Assembly: GCF_003003775.1 (NCBI RefSeq)
Contig: NZ_PVWJ01000010.1
Location: 1 to 63,046, forward strand
DNA from: Merismopedia glauca CCAP 1448/3
GTDB taxonomy: Bacteria; Cyanobacteriota; Cyanobacteriia; Cyanobacteriales; CCAP-1448
DNA: 63,046 nt
Direction of reading: 5' to 3'
How positions within the stretch are numbered: the first letter of the stretch is position 1; the number at the start of each line of letters is the position of its first letter. The notes beneath the pieces were generated by a model, which made no database searches, had not been told where the DNA came from, and saw only the letters and a list, made by a program, of their open reading frames with translations. The translations under genes were made by a program, and so were the position numbers. Positions 45,056 to 53,123 of this stretch are shown here, piece after piece.

Positions 45056-45352
45056 ATTTCATCGCAGAGTATTTTCAGAATGAGGAAAATCGATGGGTGA
45101 TTTCTGTATTGACAAAACTTCGAGATGCTTCGATTCTCTAATTCAAAGAAGCAATGTGAAATTAGCTTTCCTGCTAATTCTTTAGTTTTTCAAATTAGAA
45201 GGGTGGATGATTCTGGGTTGCTCAACCAACTACACCAGATCTAGAAAAGCGATCGCTCCTCAACTAACTCATTCTATATTAGGTGCGATCGCCCACAAAT
45301 TACTTCCACTCAAAGAACAGTTCATAACTCATTAATTGCTGGTAAATCAACT
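45056..45352. other. Spacer; its second half is duplicated at 46971
   Basis: No gene seen. The part from about 45221 onward, with its GATCTAGAAAAGCGATCGCT word, is repeated at 46971 together with the start of the DUF3616 gene. Confidence 0.75.
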
Positions 45353-46333
45353 ATGCAGAAAATTAATTTTAGCATTGAAAAAGAACTACAACACTATGGT
45401 ATTTGTGACGCTTCAGGGGCAGTTCCTATTGATGAGAATAGATTTATTGTTGCCAACGATGAAGATAAAAAAGATATTTTCTTGAGAGTTTATGATTCAA
45501 ATAATTCTGGTAAATGGCTAGAGAAAATAAGGATAAATGATTATTTTACTAACAATCCCGAAGGAGATGAAGTCGATCTGGAAGCGGGTACACAGATAGG
45601 CGATATCTTTTACTGGATAACTTCTCACGGCAGAAATAAAAAGACAAAACGTAAAGAAGAACGCCATCAATTTTTTGCTAACGAAATCACTAAGCCTGAA
45701 AAACTAATTCTTAAACAAGTTGGTAAGTCTTATACACAACTTGTACTGAAGGATATGCTAGAAGAAGATAGTCGGTTTGAAGACTATAAGCTGAAAGAAG
45801 CAGAAACGTTAGCTCCTAAAGCAGAAGGTGGCTTAAATATTGAAGGACTAACAGCTACCCCTACAGGAGAACTACTAATAGGTTTTCGCAATCCCATTCC
45901 CCAGGGAAAAGCTTTACTTATACCATTAAAAAATCCTCGCGATCTCCTTCAAGAAAATGATGATACCGTTAAAGCTAGTTTCGGCAATCCTATTGAACTC
46001 GATCTAGGAGGGTTAGGAATTCGGAGTATTGAATACTGGAAGGAGTACCAAATATATCTAATTGTTGCTGGAGCTTATGACACTAGCGATAAATTCGGTT
46101 TATATTCGTGGTCGGGAAACGATCGCGAACCTCCAATAAAAATTGAATTGCCTAATTTACCAAGTCAATTTAAACCCGAATCTGTCTTGTTTTATCCTCA
46201 GAAACCCAATCATTTACAACTACTGAGTGACGATGGATCGATCGCTAGGGTTAATAATACACAATGCAAAGATATCAAGGACGAAGATAGTCCCGAAAAA
46301 TATTTCCGTAGTTTGTGGATTAAAGTGAACTAA
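45353..46333 (+). CDS. DUF3616 family protein
   Basis: 326 residues. GICDASGAVPIDENRFIVANDED at the start, DLEAGTQIGDIFYWITSHGRNK and LNIEGLTATPTGELLIGFRNP fit DUF3616, a beta-propeller-like family common in cyanobacteria, without known function. No signal peptide; cytosolic location is likely. A damaged copy of the same gene lies at 47100-47224. Confidence 0.92.
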   Translation: MQKINFSIEKELQHYGICDASGAVPIDENRFIVANDEDKKDIFLRVYDSNNSGKWLEKIRINDYFTNNPEGDEVDLEAGTQIGDIFYWITSHGRNKKTKRKEERHQFFANEITKPEKLILKQVGKSYTQLVLKDMLEEDSRFEDYKLKEAETLAPKAEGGLNIEGLTATPTGELLIGFRNPIPQGKALLIPLKNPRDLLQENDDTVKASFGNPIELDLGGLGIRSIEYWKEYQIYLIVAGAYDTSDKFGLYSWSGNDREPPIKIELPNLPSQFKPESVLFYPQKPNHLQLLSDDGSIARVNNTQCKDIKDEDSPEKYFRSLWIKVN

Positions 46334-46383
46334 GAAAGCGATCGCTCCCCGATTAATTTGATGTAGATAAGGGCGATCGCACA

Positions 46384-46581
46384 TTACACCGACTGAGAAG
46401 TAATAACCCGTAGATTATTTGTCAGTTCTTGACGCAGCGATTCTAAAAATAAAGCATCATTCGTAATATCCGAGGCTTCATCCTCATCCAAATTCTCTAG
46501 CTGGAGATGCTGCTGGTACGCCTCGATCCGATAGTCAAGAGCTTCGATAATGAACCGGATTGCTTTAGGAGATAGATTCAT
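46384..46581 (-). CDS. Small acidic protein, candidate antitoxin/immunity partner
   Basis: 65 residues, mostly helical and acidic (LQLENLDEDEASDITNDALF), opening LSPKAIRFIIEALDYRIEA. I do not recognise a family. It starts 14 bases after the stop of the Tse2-like toxin gene on the same strand, so the two form an operon. The order toxin first, small acidic protein second suggests the neutralising partner; this is inference from context. Confidence 0.7.
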   Translation of the reverse strand: MNLSPKAIRFIIEALDYRIEAYQQHLQLENLDEDEASDITNDALFLESLRQELTNNLRVITSQSV

Positions 46582-46595
46582 AGTTCAAACCTTTT

Positions 46596-46934
46596 TCAAT
46601 TAACTTTGTAGAAAGAATCGCTTACCCGCCGAAGTGCAGCTTTATAGTCCTCCATCCGCATTGTGTAGCGCGGCTCCCATGACCAGTGATTTCCATAGTC
46701 ATTAACTAATTCTAGTTCCTCTGGAATATCTGTGTCTCGATCCAGTTTCCACCAATTCTTCCTCAATCCTTGTATGGCAAATGTTGAAATCCCACCAGAG
46801 TTACCTACAACCCAAAGCTCACCATTTATTTCATAGTTTTCAACATCTTGGAAACGAACATTGTCCATTCTAGGCGAGTTAGCATTACCCATTCGGTACA
46901 GATCGATTGGTGTTTTTCTCATCATTGAGCGCAT
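46596..46934 (-). CDS. Tse2-like toxin (putative ADP-ribosyltransferase)
   Basis: 112 residues, or 109 from the ATG at 46925. TPIDLYRMGNANSPRMDNVR, GNSGGISTFAIQG, NWWKLDRDTDIPEELELVND and GNHWSWEPRYTMRMEDYKAAL agree with what I know of Tse2-type toxins, whose fold resembles ADP-ribosyltransferases and whose prototype is a type VI secretion effector. No secretion genes are here, so it may act as the toxin of a chromosomal pair. The assignment is by motif memory and needs a profile search. Confidence 0.65.
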   Translation of the reverse strand: MRSMMRKTPIDLYRMGNANSPRMDNVRFQDVENYEINGELWVVGNSGGISTFAIQGLRKNWWKLDRDTDIPEELELVNDYGNHWSWEPRYTMRMEDYKAALRRVSDSFYKVN

Positions 46935-46970
46935 TCAAAGGAAAAATAATATCAATATTATGTGCGATCG

Positions 46971-47153
46971 CTCACCCAACTACATCAGATCTAGAAAAGC
47001 GATCGCTCCTCAAATAACTCAATCTATATATGCGATCGCTCACAAATTATTTCCATTCAAAAAACAGTCCATAACTCATTAATTGTTGGTAAATCAGCCA
47101 TGCAAAACATCAACTTCAGCATTGAAAAAGAACTACGACACTATGGTATTTGT
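46971..47153 (+). repeat. Duplicate of 45221-45408
   Basis: Upstream spacer and first about 50 bases of the DUF3616 gene are repeated with moderate divergence, same strand. It flanks the Tse2-like operon on the right, while the intact gene flanks it on the left. Confidence 0.92.
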
Positions 47154-47224
47154 AATGCAAAAAAATTGATGATGAAGATAGTCCTGAAAAATAGTTCCGC
47201 AGTTTGTGGATTAAGGTGAGCTAA
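47100..47224 (+). pseudogene. Internally deleted copy of the DUF3616 gene
   Basis: The first about 18 codons (INFSIEKELRHYGICN) are joined to the last about 20 (DDEDSPEK, FRSLWIKV in the matching frame), with roughly 860 bases missing between. A TAG interrupts the tail. The noncoding sequence after the stop also matches that after 46333. The remnant shows that the whole locus was once duplicated. Confidence 0.9.
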
Positions 47225-47289
47225 GAAAGCGATCGCTACCCAATTAATTACATCTAGGTAAGTGCGATCGCTAACTATCTGTTGTACAC

Positions 47290-47727
47290 GTGAAAACATT
47301 CAACGACAAGAGATTCCCAATGCTAGTAAACTCCAAAAGTAAAGAGCGACAAGAAATCGATCTAAGTCAGAAAATAAATCAGCAAGTAGAAAGATGGAAT
47401 ACAAGCGCCCGTATCTTGCACACAATTTATATTGGATTAGGAACAACTGCTGTAGTTTCATCGATAGTAGTTGCTACATTTACTAAAGAATTAGGAGAAT
47501 TATGGACTAAAATTTTAGCGGCTACTAGTGCTGGGTCTGTAGCGTTAATTAAAACTACAGATGTCGGTAGAAAAGGCAATGGCTTTCGTCAAGCTCATCG
47601 GCATCTTAGAGCCGAAAAAATGCTTTATGATGAAGCAAAAGTTTCTACCGAAAAATTGGTTGAAGCCTTTGCAAAAGCTGAGAGTATGATAGGAGATGTA
47701 GAAGTTAAAGTTGGAGATTCAAATTAA
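47290..47727 (+). CDS. Two-helix membrane protein, SLATT-like
   Basis: 145 residues from a GTG, or 135 from the ATG at 47320. Two membrane segments (about 42-63 and 70-86) follow a polar helix; after them FRQAHRHLRAEKMLYDEA forms a helix typical of SLATT-type proteins. Related domains are suggested to form pores in bacterial conflict systems. It lies next to a damaged alpha/beta hydrolase gene that also has membrane helices, so the two may have worked together. Family assignment is tentative. Confidence 0.6.
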   Translation: MKTFNDKRFPMLVNSKSKERQEIDLSQKINQQVERWNTSARILHTIYIGLGTTAVVSSIVVATFTKELGELWTKILAATSAGSVALIKTTDVGRKGNGFRQAHRHLRAEKMLYDEAKVSTEKLVEAFAKAESMIGDVEVKVGDSN

Positions 47728-47781
47728 TTAGAAATTTAGCGATCGCTCGATAAACTTCAACAACCCTAATGGAGAATTATC

Positions 47782-49701
47782 ATGAACCCTAATCCTAAAA
47801 TCCCAGATACTCTAGCCTTCAACCTGGAAAGAATTAATGAAACCTCATCAGAAAATGTTCTGGGCTACTATTTAACTAGTACGGCAACTATTCATGTTGA
47901 AGATACTCATGATGAACCCAGTAAAATATTCGTAGATGACGATCTTAATAAAATCGCCAAACATTTAATTAATACCGATAATCCACAACTGACTATTTCT
48001 ATTCACGGTTATGCTAATAAAAAATCTGACTCGGTGGAAAGGTCTAACAAAATATGTAGATATGCCAGTAAGAATGACAATATTTCTAGATCGAGTAATG
48101 TTTTTATCGGATATCGTTGACCGGCTGAAAATATCATTAAAGATGACCCCGATCTAGATAATCTTAAAGGTAACTCATTGAGTAATAAAATTAAATTTGC
48201 TCTTGAAGCTTTACCAACTTTACTGCTAGGAATACTGATTAGCACTCTAATACTGGGAATTGTTACAGTTGCGCTATTATTTTTTCAGCCAACTCAAGCA
48301 AATTCGATCGTCAATTTTGTCGGAATTTTATTGTTTTCAGGATTGATAAGTTTTGGGCTAACTAAACTGGGAGATGCAAGTCGAGTTTTACCCATTTTTC
48401 CTAATGGAGTAATTTTACTTTTCTGTGCTGCTTTGATTTGCGCGATCGCAACTCATCTAATTCCTCTCCCCATCAACTCTAACTCCTTGCTGCTGCTGAT
48501 GGCAGTTTTCTACGTTCTGTTTTTGGGAATAATCTTAGCATTAATTGCCCTCAAATTAGTTACCTATCCAGGCGATCGCTTTAGAGCTACTAACTATGCT
48601 GTCATAGATTTAGTAGAATTTATCAAACAAATCGAACGAGCCGTAATTAAAGAACTATGCGTCCAGGCAAAAGTCCCAGATGAAGAATGTTCTAAAATTA
48701 GAAATATTGAAGACATTGAAGATGCATCGATCGCTAAAAATAGAATCAGACTTTCGTTTATCAGTCATAGTTTAGGATGTGAAGTAGTCACCCAAACAAT
48801 TCGCATTCTCTCTGATGTCTTCGATCCAAATTTGCGAAACGAAGGCGAACCTTCTCCTAATATTGGTGGTGTCTTTAGTTTAGGTAGGATAGTATTAGTT
48901 GCACCAGACATTCCTTTAGAATCAATTCTATCAAGCAGATCTAACTTTTTGAAATCTTCTCTGCGTCGTTTTGAAGAAGCATATGTATTCAGTAATGAAG
49001 CGGATTTAGCCTTACGCCTCGCTTCAACCGCCGCCAATTACTTTAGTTTTCCCTCTCGAAGTCGGTTTCGAGGTTACAAACTTGGTAACATCACCGTTAA
49101 ACATTTTGCCAATCAAGATGATTCTCGTAAGTACCAACTCGATAAAGACCGGAATTATGGCATCTTAAAATCTGAAAACGATCCCGATAAACAACCTCAC
49201 AAAAATTTGGAAATTCGCGCTTCAAACCTGGAACATAAAACAATTGATGAATTAATTAATCTCAAAGAAGAAACAGCGATCGCCGATTTCTTTACATATT
49301 TTGACTGTACCGATTACAAAGATATTAAAGGCGATCCTTTAGATCCAAATCCACCAAATCTAATTCCTAAAGGAATTCTCAGTCATGCACTCAGAAAATC
49401 AGCTTTAAATCTTTGGAGTGATTATATAGGTGTCAGTGTGGCTTACTTCCTGAAAAAGTCCGAAGATCCCGAACATATAGATGTTCATGGTGGTTATTTT
49501 GAAGGTAAATTTAGCCAGGAACTAATTTATAATCTGGCTTTTCTTGGCTATAAGGAATCTCTAAATAGCTATTTCAATAATTCAACCAATCCTACTGATG
49601 CTTTCTCACAAGCTTGTCGTTCTAAAGGTATTCAAGTCTTACTTGCTTCCAAACCTTTACCCAATGCACCTGTTGGAGAATCTCCATCTCAGTATCGCTA
49701 A
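47782..49701 (+). pseudogene. Membrane alpha/beta hydrolase gene interrupted by one TGA codon
   Basis: One frame runs from ATG 47782 to 49701 except for TGA at 48118-48120. Joined it gives 639 residues: an N-terminal hydrolase strand with SIHGYANK (oxyanion region), then VFIGYR-stop-PAENI, four or five membrane helices (about 140-250), and FISHSLGCEVVTQ with the Ser nucleophile. Family members have Trp after FIGYR, so TGG became TGA. The second part could restart at TTG 48178. Apart from the stop the frame is well kept, so the change is recent or the codon is read through. Confidence 0.85.
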
Positions 49702-49830
49702 ATCAGTTTTAATGACGTGAATTAAAAAAGGCGATCGCTCTTCATCCAGCAGCAACTAAATGCAGGGCGATCGCAGTTATGATTGAAACAAACGATCTTC
49801 TTGATTACCCTTATAATTGAGCATAAGCAA

Positions 49831-50058
49831 ATGATAAATCCAGCGATAGAAACATCAATTTTCCAAAAGGCGATCGAAGTTGTAGAAGCTTTACCTTTAG
49901 AAGATCGAGCGATTCTAGTAGATATTATCGCTCAACGCCTCAGAGAAGAACGTCGCGATCTATTGTTGAAAACTGTGGCTGAAGCAGAACGGGATTATGC
50001 TGAAGGTAATGTCCGTCGGGGTTCAATTTTAGATCTAATGTCGGAGTTAGATAATTGA
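49831..50058 (+). CDS. RelB-type antitoxin
   Basis: 75 residues from ATG 49831; the frame is open from 49783 but the extra residues look untranslated. IETSIFQKAIEVVEALPLED and AQRLREERRDLLLKTVAEAERDYAEG are typical of the addiction-module component that precedes RelE/ParE toxins in cyanobacteria. The stop overlaps the toxin start. It neutralises the toxin and probably represses the operon. Confidence 0.85.
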   Translation: MINPAIETSIFQKAIEVVEALPLEDRAILVDIIAQRLREERRDLLLKTVAEAERDYAEGNVRRGSILDLMSELDN

Positions 50059-50339
50059 GACAAATGGTCTGGAGTTCGGGATTTAGTCGAACTCTCAAAC
50101 GTTTAATCCGTCAAAAACCGCAACTGCGTCTAACGATAGAACAAACTATACAGCAGCTTGCTGAAGATCCTTTTCACCCTAGTCTACGCACCCATAAACT
50201 AAAAGGCGAACTGTCAGACAAATGGGCTTGTTCTATCGACTACAACAATCGCATTCTGTTCAAATTTGTTGAGAACTTTGATTCAGGTACAGAAGAAATT
50301 TTGTTACTAACTGTTGGTTCTCACGATGAAGTTTATTAA
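50055..50339 (+). CDS. RelE/ParE-family toxin
   Basis: 94 residues from a TTG that overlaps the antitoxin stop (TTGA), or 91 from ATG 50064. FSRTLKRLIRQKPQLRLTIEQTIQQL, HPSLRTHKLKGELSDKWACSIDYNNRILFKF and LLLTVGSHDEVY are the RelE/YafQ pattern; toxins of this group cut mRNA on the ribosome. A fragment of this antitoxin-toxin junction is repeated at 50968-51002. Confidence 0.92.
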   Translation: MRQMVWSSGFSRTLKRLIRQKPQLRLTIEQTIQQLAEDPFHPSLRTHKLKGELSDKWACSIDYNNRILFKFVENFDSGTEEILLLTVGSHDEVY

Positions 50340-50467
50340 GATCGGATTTACGCGATCGCTCTTCAATTACTTTGACATAAACAAGGTGCGATCGCTAAAG
50401 GATTGGTAAACTAGAAAGTACTGGCGAGATCGGGGTTAATGGGTTGAACTGGGAGTAGATCTCAAGG

Positions 50468-50935
50468 ATGTCTAACACGCTATACGATTGCGATTTACAA
50501 CTTTGGATTGAGCAAACAATTCAGCAGTTAAAGAATCATGAATTTGAGTCGCTGGATCTTGAGCATTTGATTGAGGAGTTGGTTGACTTGGGTAAATCTG
50601 AAAAGAATGCCCTCAAAGGAAATGTCATGATTTTGTTAGCCCATTTACTCAAGTTAAAAGTACAACATGATGTTCCTGATAGTATGAAAGGAAGTTGGTA
50701 TAGTTCGGTTCTGGAGCATCGGCAGCGCGTTCTCAATAATCTGGCAGATACGCCTTCGCTCAAAAGCTATCTGGTAGAAGCAGTGGAAAAAGCCTATCCA
50801 GAGGGTCGGAAATTGGCAATTAAGGAAGGTAAGTTGGCAAAGTTTGGGGTTCGGGTGCCAGAAGAGAGTGAGTATCCCATCATGTGTCCTTTTTCACTCG
50901 AACAGATTTTGGATGAAGATTTTTACGGGTTCTAG
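50468..50935 (+). CDS. DUF29 family protein
   Basis: 155 residues, full length. YDCDLQLWIEQTIQQLKNHE, LDLEHLIEELVDLGKSEKNAL and SVLEHRQRVLNNLADTPSLK are diagnostic for DUF29, a helical family multiplied in cyanobacteria, of unknown function. Cytosolic. It often lies near toxin-antitoxin modules and transposon debris, as here. Confidence 0.95.
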   Translation: MSNTLYDCDLQLWIEQTIQQLKNHEFESLDLEHLIEELVDLGKSEKNALKGNVMILLAHLLKLKVQHDVPDSMKGSWYSSVLEHRQRVLNNLADTPSLKSYLVEAVEKAYPEGRKLAIKEGKLAKFGVRVPEESEYPIMCPFSLEQILDEDFYGF

Positions 50936-50967
50936 TACGAGGTCATACCAAATCAGGTTTGTTGAGG

Positions 50968-51100
50968 CGGAGTTAGATAATTGATAAAACTAGTCTGGAG
51001 TTAACGTTGTCAAATATGGGCTAATTTTAGCAGATTATCGGAATATATAGCCCTGGATGAATTGCTAATTCTAGGCGCGAGAGGTGATATCTCCAGTTAC
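50968..51100. repeat. Chimeric scar joining two duplicated fragments
   Basis: 50968-51002 matches the RelB/RelE junction at 50042-50076 (31 of 35). It is joined at once to 51006-51100, the second copy of the 95-bp repeat at 42478-42572. The Rpn start codon inside that repeat is changed, so no gene begins here. Confidence 0.9.
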
Positions 51101-51280
51101 CACACAATTAACAGGTACTCCTTGAAACTCAGAGGGGAGTTGTTGTTTTACCTGTGAATCGTGGATATATATATTAAGGGTGCGATCGCCAATCCCAATC
51201 CCTTCAACTCCATCTATCTGCGCGAATTGTTGCTTAGCAGCAGCTTTGATGGAACGCAGATCCAGTTCTTGTGATTCCAT
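51071..51280 (-). CDS. Small protein resembling the N-terminal domain of the adjacent protease
   Basis: 69 residues. VEGIGIGDRTLNIYIHDSQV and LPSEFQGVPVNCVVTGDI resemble residues 48-105 of the neighbouring trypsin-like protein, where VGVGFGAKV, RVYVRAKLP and VNGVPTDVVPVGD stand. It may be a detached inhibitor- or pro-domain-like unit. It follows the protease gene by 42 bases on the same strand. The last residues (GDITSRA) are coded by the 95-bp repeat, so the original end may have been lost. Confidence 0.65.
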   Translation of the reverse strand: MESQELDLRSIKAAAKQQFAQIDGVEGIGIGDRTLNIYIHDSQVKQQLPSEFQGVPVNCVVTGDITSRA

Positions 51281-51322
51281 TTTGATATACCCAATGTATG
51301 TTAGAGGTATCTATTACCTATC

Positions 51323-52297
51323 TTAGATTATTTCTACATTAAATCTCGATAAAACCAGACCGATTGGATTACCGAAGGTTGTATTACCACCACCTGCAAA
51401 CAATAAAGCTACTGGTCTTTTAGTCACAGCATCAACTATAAGGGAACCAGAATCTCCACCATCGCTAAACATTCCGTTAATTCCATTAATAGCAATTTGA
51501 TCTTCAAAATGAGCTATTTCTGAACCATATCTAACGTTAATATCAGCACTTAAATCCATTATTATACCCACCGTATGTAGGGTAGTTCTACCTCTTTTGC
51601 GTACCGATTGATACAATGCAGCCGGCATAATTGGAGATTGAATATTACCGATATCTAAAATATTAGGAGTGACATCATTATTGTTGATTATTTTGGCGAT
51701 CGCCGCATCTATCATATTAGGTTCGCCACTCATTCTCATCGGTTCAAAATCAGTTAATTTTGCAATTGGATTAGTAGCTATACCGCCATCCGTTACGCCT
51801 GGTTCTAGTATAAAGTCGCCATTATTAGCATCATTAGAATTAGCTAGAACGTGATTGTTAGACAGAATATATCGCTCATCCGAACCGTCTCCAGAACGTT
51901 TTACTAAACACCCCAATGTTCCAGCCGTAATTTTGAGATGACCTACCGATACTCCACAGGCTGTAGGTCGTCCTAAAGCTTTTAAATCGCCTACGGGAAC
52001 GACATCTGTAGGTACACCATTAACAGTCGAGGGAACTGCTTCAGTCGCTGCTAATGAAGATTTGGGCAATTTAGCGCGGACGTAAACTCTAACTGCTAAC
52101 TCATCTTGGACACTAGAACCAGAAGTGACTTTAGCTCCAAACCCTACTCCTACTATATTACTACCTGCGGGAAACACACTAGTTGCTGCCTTATTTTGAT
52201 TCTCTGCGGCTTGTGCATTAAAACCAAACATTCTAGCTATGATTTCTAATTTTAACTGTCTGGCTGTAGATAAAAGTTGTTCGTCAGCAATATGCAT
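51323..52297 (-). CDS. Trypsin-like serine protease family protein
   Basis: 324 residues. The triad is visible: His 149 (ILSNNHVLA), Asp 197 (NMIDAAIAKI) and Ser 283 (SDGGDSGSLIV). The N-terminal about 110 residues form a separate alpha/beta unit that is repeated in the small protein downstream. No clear signal peptide, so probably cytosolic. The layout resembles Nal1-type or phage-related trypsin-like proteins. It lies 161 bases after a Cys-rich small protein gene on the same strand, which makes processing of that protein conceivable. Confidence 0.82.
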   Translation of the reverse strand: MHIADEQLLSTARQLKLEIIARMFGFNAQAAENQNKAATSVFPAGSNIVGVGFGAKVTSGSSVQDELAVRVYVRAKLPKSSLAATEAVPSTVNGVPTDVVPVGDLKALGRPTACGVSVGHLKITAGTLGCLVKRSGDGSDERYILSNNHVLANSNDANNGDFILEPGVTDGGIATNPIAKLTDFEPMRMSGEPNMIDAAIAKIINNNDVTPNILDIGNIQSPIMPAALYQSVRKRGRTTLHTVGIIMDLSADINVRYGSEIAHFEDQIAINGINGMFSDGGDSGSLIVDAVTKRPVALLFAGGGNTTFGNPIGLVLSRFNVEII

Positions 52298-52458
52298 AAT
52301 TTATCCTCGTTTTCTAATCTATCATATTCAGCTTTTCTAGATTAAACAAGGGGTTATGTTAAAGTAAAATAACACTCTATCTATAACCCCTAAAAACTAT
52401 CTATTTGGAATACTATTTCATCAAAAAAATGAAGTGGTAAACCTTAGAAACAAATTCT

Positions 52459-52776
52459 CTAGCAAGCGTCACGGCAAGCTTCTCTAGCTACTTCAGCCGC
52501 AGCTAGACAAGCTGCTAAAGCGACACCAGATGTTCCTGCCGTGCAAGCAGCAGCAGCAGCAGACGCAGCCACGTCACAAGCAATTTTGCAAAATTTTTTC
52601 CCTGGATTAAGGTTATCTAAAAAACCCTGTGCCTGCACAGCAACAGAAGCATCACCAACAATCTCATCCCCCTCTTCTATGAGACTTGTGTTTTTGAGTA
52701 TTTCTGTGACTTTAGATTTTTCTTCTGCTGAAAGAGGCGACCATACATCAGCATTGATTTTAATTCTGAAAGGCAT
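52459..52776 (-). CDS. Small protein with Ala/Cys-rich C-terminus, possible peptide precursor
   Basis: 105 residues. The first about 60 are a polar leader-like part (MPFRIKINADVW, LSAEEKSKVTEIL, GDEIVGDASVAVQAQ). The last 45 are rich in Ala and hold seven Cys: FCKIACDVAASAAAAAC, GVALAACLAAAEVAREACRDAC. This contrast recalls leader/core layout of ribosomal peptides, but no modifying enzyme is adjacent, only the trypsin-like gene. I recognise no family. It could instead be a small disulfide-rich or metal-binding protein. Confidence 0.7.
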   Translation of the reverse strand: MPFRIKINADVWSPLSAEEKSKVTEILKNTSLIEEGDEIVGDASVAVQAQGFLDNLNPGKKFCKIACDVAASAAAAACTAGTSGVALAACLAAAEVAREACRDAC

Positions 52777-53123
52777 TTTAGTTTGTTTCCTCGTAAGTAA
52801 ATAACATTTTGTTAGTGCCTAGCAGTTTTCTGAGTTAATTATTGCCCAAATGAACTTCTTGATTGTGTGCTATCGCTAAACCAAGAAATTTTAGTTGCTC
52901 TATTTAGGCAGAATTAAATCGTTTGTATATTTGCTGCGGACACCGTATTAATTAATAGTCTTTTTATGAATATCAGGCACGGATAATTAAATAAAATACA
53001 TATTTATTATGGCTATAAAAAAAACTTATATAATTTTATTTTCACTTAAATTTACTTAATGAAATTATTAAAAAATAGTTGCCATTTTTGGCAATTCAGT
53101 TAAATTGATGATAGACAAAAAAT
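52777..53123. other. 347-bp A/T-rich spacer without genes
   Basis: No open frame or RNA gene could be supported. It lies upstream of the Cys-rich gene and downstream of crtD, both on the minus strand, and probably holds the former's promoter. Confidence 0.6.

Noticed and set aside
48118..48120. Selenocysteine or programmed recoding at the TGA in the hydrolase gene
   Set aside because: The residue expected there is Trp, and no insertion hairpin is visible; a plain nonsense change is simpler.
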